Assembly: GCF_030064675.1 (NCBI RefSeq)
Contig: NZ_CP116413.1
Span: forward strand, 95,001 to 159,000
DNA: 64,000 bases
Direction of reading: 5' to 3'
Source of the DNA: Crossiella sp. CA-258035
GTDB taxonomy: Bacteria; Actinomycetota; Actinomycetes; Mycobacteriales; Pseudonocardiaceae
The translations under genes were made by a program, and so were the position numbers. The notes beneath the pieces are model-generated. The model saw only the letters and a program-made list of their open reading frames with translations, was not told the origin of the DNA and did not search any database. This document shows positions 62,730 to 64,000 of this stretch, one piece after another. Every line of letters begins with the position of its first letter. The stretch's first letter is position 1.

Positions 62730-63109
62730 TCCCGGGGCGGGTGCTGCGCTTCGCACTGGTCGGCGCGGTCAACACCGGCGTCTACTACGGCCTCTACCTG
62801 GCCCTGCACCTGGCGCTGCCGTACCTGGCCGCGCACGTGCTGGCCTTCCTGCTGGCCATGGTCGGCTCCTACTTCCTCAACTGCCACTTCACCTTCCGCA
62901 CCAAGCCGACGCTGCGGAAGTTCCTGCTCTTCCCGCTGTCCAACGCGGCCAACTTCGCGATCACCTCGCTCGGGCTCTACCTGCTGGTGGACCTGGGCGG
63001 GATGAACTCCACCTTCGCGCCGCTGCTGGTGGCCGTGCTGGCCATCCCGGTGACCTTCGTGGTCTCGCAGATGGTGTTGGTGGGCAAGGAAAAGGCAGCC
63101 GCCCGGTGA
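62726..63109 (+). CDS. GtrA family membrane protein
   Basis: A 127-residue protein with four membrane segments: FALVGAVNTGVYYGLYLALHLALPYLAAHVLAFLLAMVGSYFLNCHFTFR and two more. This is the GtrA fold, thought to flip polyprenyl-phosphate sugar made by the GtrB-type enzyme encoded just before. GTG start overlapping the previous stop; its own stop overlaps the next start by 4 bases. Confidence 0.93.
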   Translation: MIPGRVLRFALVGAVNTGVYYGLYLALHLALPYLAAHVLAFLLAMVGSYFLNCHFTFRTKPTLRKFLLFPLSNAANFAITSLGLYLLVDLGGMNSTFAPLLVAVLAIPVTFVVSQMVLVGKEKAAAR

Positions 63110-64000
63110 AGTCCTGGCTCAACCGCGCCGCCGTTCCGCTCGGCCTGGCCGCCTTCGTCGCGCTGCTCGCCCAGGTGCCCTTGCTGCGCAACCCGAACTT
63201 CTACTTCACCGACGACAGCGCGGCCCAGTTCCTGCCGATGTGGCACCGGCTGGGTGAACAGCTGCTGGCCGGGAACTGGCCGCCGCTGCTGGACAACGAC
63301 TCCTGGATGGGCGGCAACCTGGCCGCCGAGGCGCTCTTCGGCGTGTGGAACCCGGTCAACCTGGCCAACTACCTGCTGGTGGCCGGACTCGACGACCTGG
63401 CGCTGTCGGCCGCCGTGGTCAAGACCGAGTTCCTGGTGCTGCTCGCGCTCGGCGTCTACCTGCTCTGCCGGGAGTACGGCGCGGCCCGCTGGGCCAGTGC
63501 CGCGCTCGCCGCCGCGCTGCCCTTCGGCGGCTTCACCCTCTACTTCCAGGCGAGCACCTGGGTGGCCGGGCTGATGGCCTTCGCCTGGGTGCCCTACGTC
63601 TGGTGGTCGGCCCGGCGCAGCGCGCGCGGCGAGCTGTACCCGTTGTGGCCCTTCATCTTCGGCGCGCTGTGCGTGACCAACGGCAACCCCTACGGCGTGC
63701 TCGGCGTGTGCGCGGTCCTGTTCGGACTGCTGGTGGAGTTCTGGCTGCGCAAGGACAAACCCGCGCTGCGCCGGGTGCTGCTGGTCGGCCTCTGCGTGGC
63801 CGCGGTGGTGCCGCTGGTGTTCCTGCCGCTGCTGGGCGCCTCCGCGGTGGGCCTGCGCACCGGCAAGGAGCTGTTCAACATCGGCCAGCTGGTGCCCTCG
63901 CTCACCGACCTGCTCAACCTGAGCCTGCCCAGCCACCTGCCCGGCATCCGCGCCTTCGACCCCAGCGCCTACCGGATGACCGTGCCGGCCACCTACTTCG
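63106..64000 (+). CDS. YfhO-like membrane glycosyltransferase, N-terminal part
   Basis: The frame starts at GTG 63106 and is open to the end of the window (298 residues). It opens with one membrane segment and an outer loop, FYFTDDSAAQFLPMWHRLGEQLLAGNWPPLLDNDSWMGGN, then more hydrophobic segments. The Asp-rich first outer loop and layout match YfhO/GT-C proteins that use polyprenyl-phosphate sugars. It completes a coupled set: sugar loading, flipping and transfer. The C-terminus lies outside the window. Confidence 0.85.
   Translation, partial: MKSWLNRAAVPLGLAAFVALLAQVPLLRNPNFYFTDDSAAQFLPMWHRLGEQLLAGNWPPLLDNDSWMGGNLAAEALFGVWNPVNLANYLLVAGLDDLALSAAVVKTEFLVLLALGVYLLCREYGAARWASAALAAALPFGGFTLYFQASTWVAGLMAFAWVPYVWWSARRSARGELYPLWPFIFGALCVTNGNPYGVLGVCAVLFGLLVEFWLRKDKPALRRVLLVGLCVAAVVPLVFLPLLGASAVGLRTGKELFNIGQLVPSLTDLLNLSLPSHLPGIRAFDPSAYRMTVPATYF

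Overview
The window is high-GC chromosomal DNA from an actinomycete, most likely a member of the Pseudonocardiales. This is inferred from the codon bias, the frequent GTG/TTG starts, several actinobacterial families (DUF5926 with a SEC-C motif, SigE-type sigma factors, LLM/F420-type oxidoreductase, DUF6541) and a gene order from prephenate dehydratase to seryl-tRNA synthetase that matches mycobacteria. No insertion sequence, phage module or CRISPR array was seen. The genus cannot be fixed from this sequence alone.

Layout. 1-2070: the 3' part of a 23S rRNA, the 5S rRNA and a perfect 17-bp rrn terminator. 2071-3293: a gene-free, pyrimidine-biased stretch with a long inverted repeat. 3294-5918: an ABC exporter with a divergent regulator that carries two MerR domains. 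5905-9600: a broken hydrolase, a secreted CBM2-GH18 chitinase with a DasR-type site in its promoter, small genes and tRNA-Gly. 9910-11225: a membrane protein and an Fpg/Nei glycosylase. 11227-23024: a probable carboxylate-use island made of lutABC, a LytS-type kinase, a LytTR regulator, two sodium:solute symporters and a DUF485 partner, with an S49 peptidase and an alpha-oxoamine synthase between the kinase and regulator. 23202-30288: three SigE-family sigma factors (two of them tandem copies), membrane partners, rhodanese, P450 and DUF5926. 30355-37278: ferritin with an IdeR-type iron box, arginine deiminase, a DM13 protein, a solute-binding lipoprotein, a CPBP protease, a DevR-like regulator and hsp20 under a CIRCE element, then ABM and macro-domain proteins.

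37420-44164 is the mycobacteria-like core block: pheA, phosphoglycerate-mutase-like, minizincin-type metallopeptidase, septum-formation protein and serS. It is interrupted by a three-gene module (acidic/Gly-rich membrane protein, glutathionylspermidine-synthase-like ligase, DUF350) that parallels enterobacterial ygiB/ygiC/yjfL sets. 44224-49195: a TetR-controlled MFS exporter, a HhH-type protein, an F420-type oxidoreductase and a solitary MspJI/AspBHI-like modification-dependent endonuclease.

49263-64000 is a HAD phosphatase followed by a cell-envelope glycan region: three GT2 glycosyltransferases, a flippase-like protein, a sugar-nucleotide epimerase, DUF2304, two tandem DUF6541 membrane proteins, a PIG-L lipoprotein, GtrA and a YfhO-like protein that runs off the end. 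An L-2-hydroxyglutarate oxidase sits inside it. The most useful leads are the modification-dependent endonuclease, the CIRCE-hsp20 unit, the carboxylate-sensing island, the GSP-synthase/DUF350 module and the paired DUF6541 proteins.
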